From Rhipicephalus microplus (Eukaryota; Arthropoda; Arachnida; Ixodida; Ixodidae), in assembly GCF_043290135.1 (NCBI RefSeq), contig NC_134709.1:62947056-63011055 (forward strand): a stretch of 64,000 bases of DNA, read 5' to 3'. Position 1 is the stretch's first letter. Each line of letters opens with the position of its first letter. This document shows positions 63,681-64,000 of this stretch, one piece after another. The position numbers and the translations under genes were made by a program. The notes under the pieces were generated by a model, which saw only the letters and a list, made by a program, of their open reading frames with translations, was not told the DNA's origin and searched no databases.

Positions 63681-64000
63681 GTGAATTGAATGTTTTGTAC
63701 ATACATTTCTTTCTAAATGTAATTTTTTTATACTGCTTTAAATTTGGTCTTACGTGATAATTTTTTTCCCCTATAGCCTAATCCAGATTTAGATTTTAGT
63801 GCTCCAGAAGTAGCATTTTGCTGCTCCAAAAATTGCTGCCAATTCTATTTTGGCTGTTGCATCCTCGTTTCATGTGACCCTAAGCTTTTTTTCATAAATG
63901 CACATGTCTTTAATATTCATTAGTGTCGCCGAATTGAATGATAAGTACTCAGGCAATGTAGCACAATTCCTTACATGCTGCAGAACTTCGAAGACACCTC
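63681..64000 (+). other. Intron 7 or 3' flank, nothing seen
   Basis: AT-rich sequence up to the window edge, without a supported exon. The Ran-binding domain exons are expected further right. Confidence 0.4.

Overview
This is eukaryotic, almost certainly ixodid tick, genomic DNA. Two copies of a tRNA-derived SINE that I recognise as the tick Ruka type (26732-26971 and 27521-27774) are the strongest taxonomic clue. Split genes with consensus GT/AG introns, non-LTR and Penelope-like retroelements and many cut-and-paste DNA transposons agree. Nothing looks bacterial.

Host genes. (1) A minus-strand gene begins near 1930. Two phase-compatible 5' exons (1930-1798 and 1482-1442) are visible; the product is not recognised. 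(2) A plus-strand gene starts at 31853 and runs off the right end. Seven exons can be proposed (31853-31865, 39162-39257, 40015-40059, 41389-41481, 51943-52297, 62689-62761 and, less surely, 63512-63680). Intron phases agree through exon 6, and the conceptual protein resembles the N-terminal half of RAN-binding protein 3 (RANBP3), including an FxFG motif in exon 6. Two introns of about 10.4 kb each hold most of the transposons in the right half.

Mobile DNA, left half. Small terminal-inverted-repeat elements (6002-6196, 6989-7255), a duplicated 190-bp block, a tRNA-Gly-like SINE, a repeat carrying a GGAC-type minisatellite and a Helentron/LINE-type endonuclease fragment precede a three-level nest at 11434-22720. 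There an old LINE 3' end was split by a Ty3/Gypsy LTR element (two 165-bp LTRs that read as identical, 5-bp target duplication). The 5' LTR of that element was in turn split by an apparently full-length I-type LINE with two overlapping ORFs. At 23267-27132 lies a higher-order array of alternating, inverted (TATG)n and (CATA)n tracts.

Mobile DNA, right half. There is a Penelope-like GIY-YIG fragment and three related DDE transposase genes in TTAA-flanked, Kolobok-type elements. Two of these sit directly back to back on a single TTAA, and the third is nested in a pogo-like element. Two further decayed pogo/Tigger elements (57941-60571 and 60577-62291) are almost touching. One small MITE ends 22 bp before exon 6.

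The ORFs do not form an operon or pathway. The window shows one long host gene in a landscape of nested, partly very young transposons.
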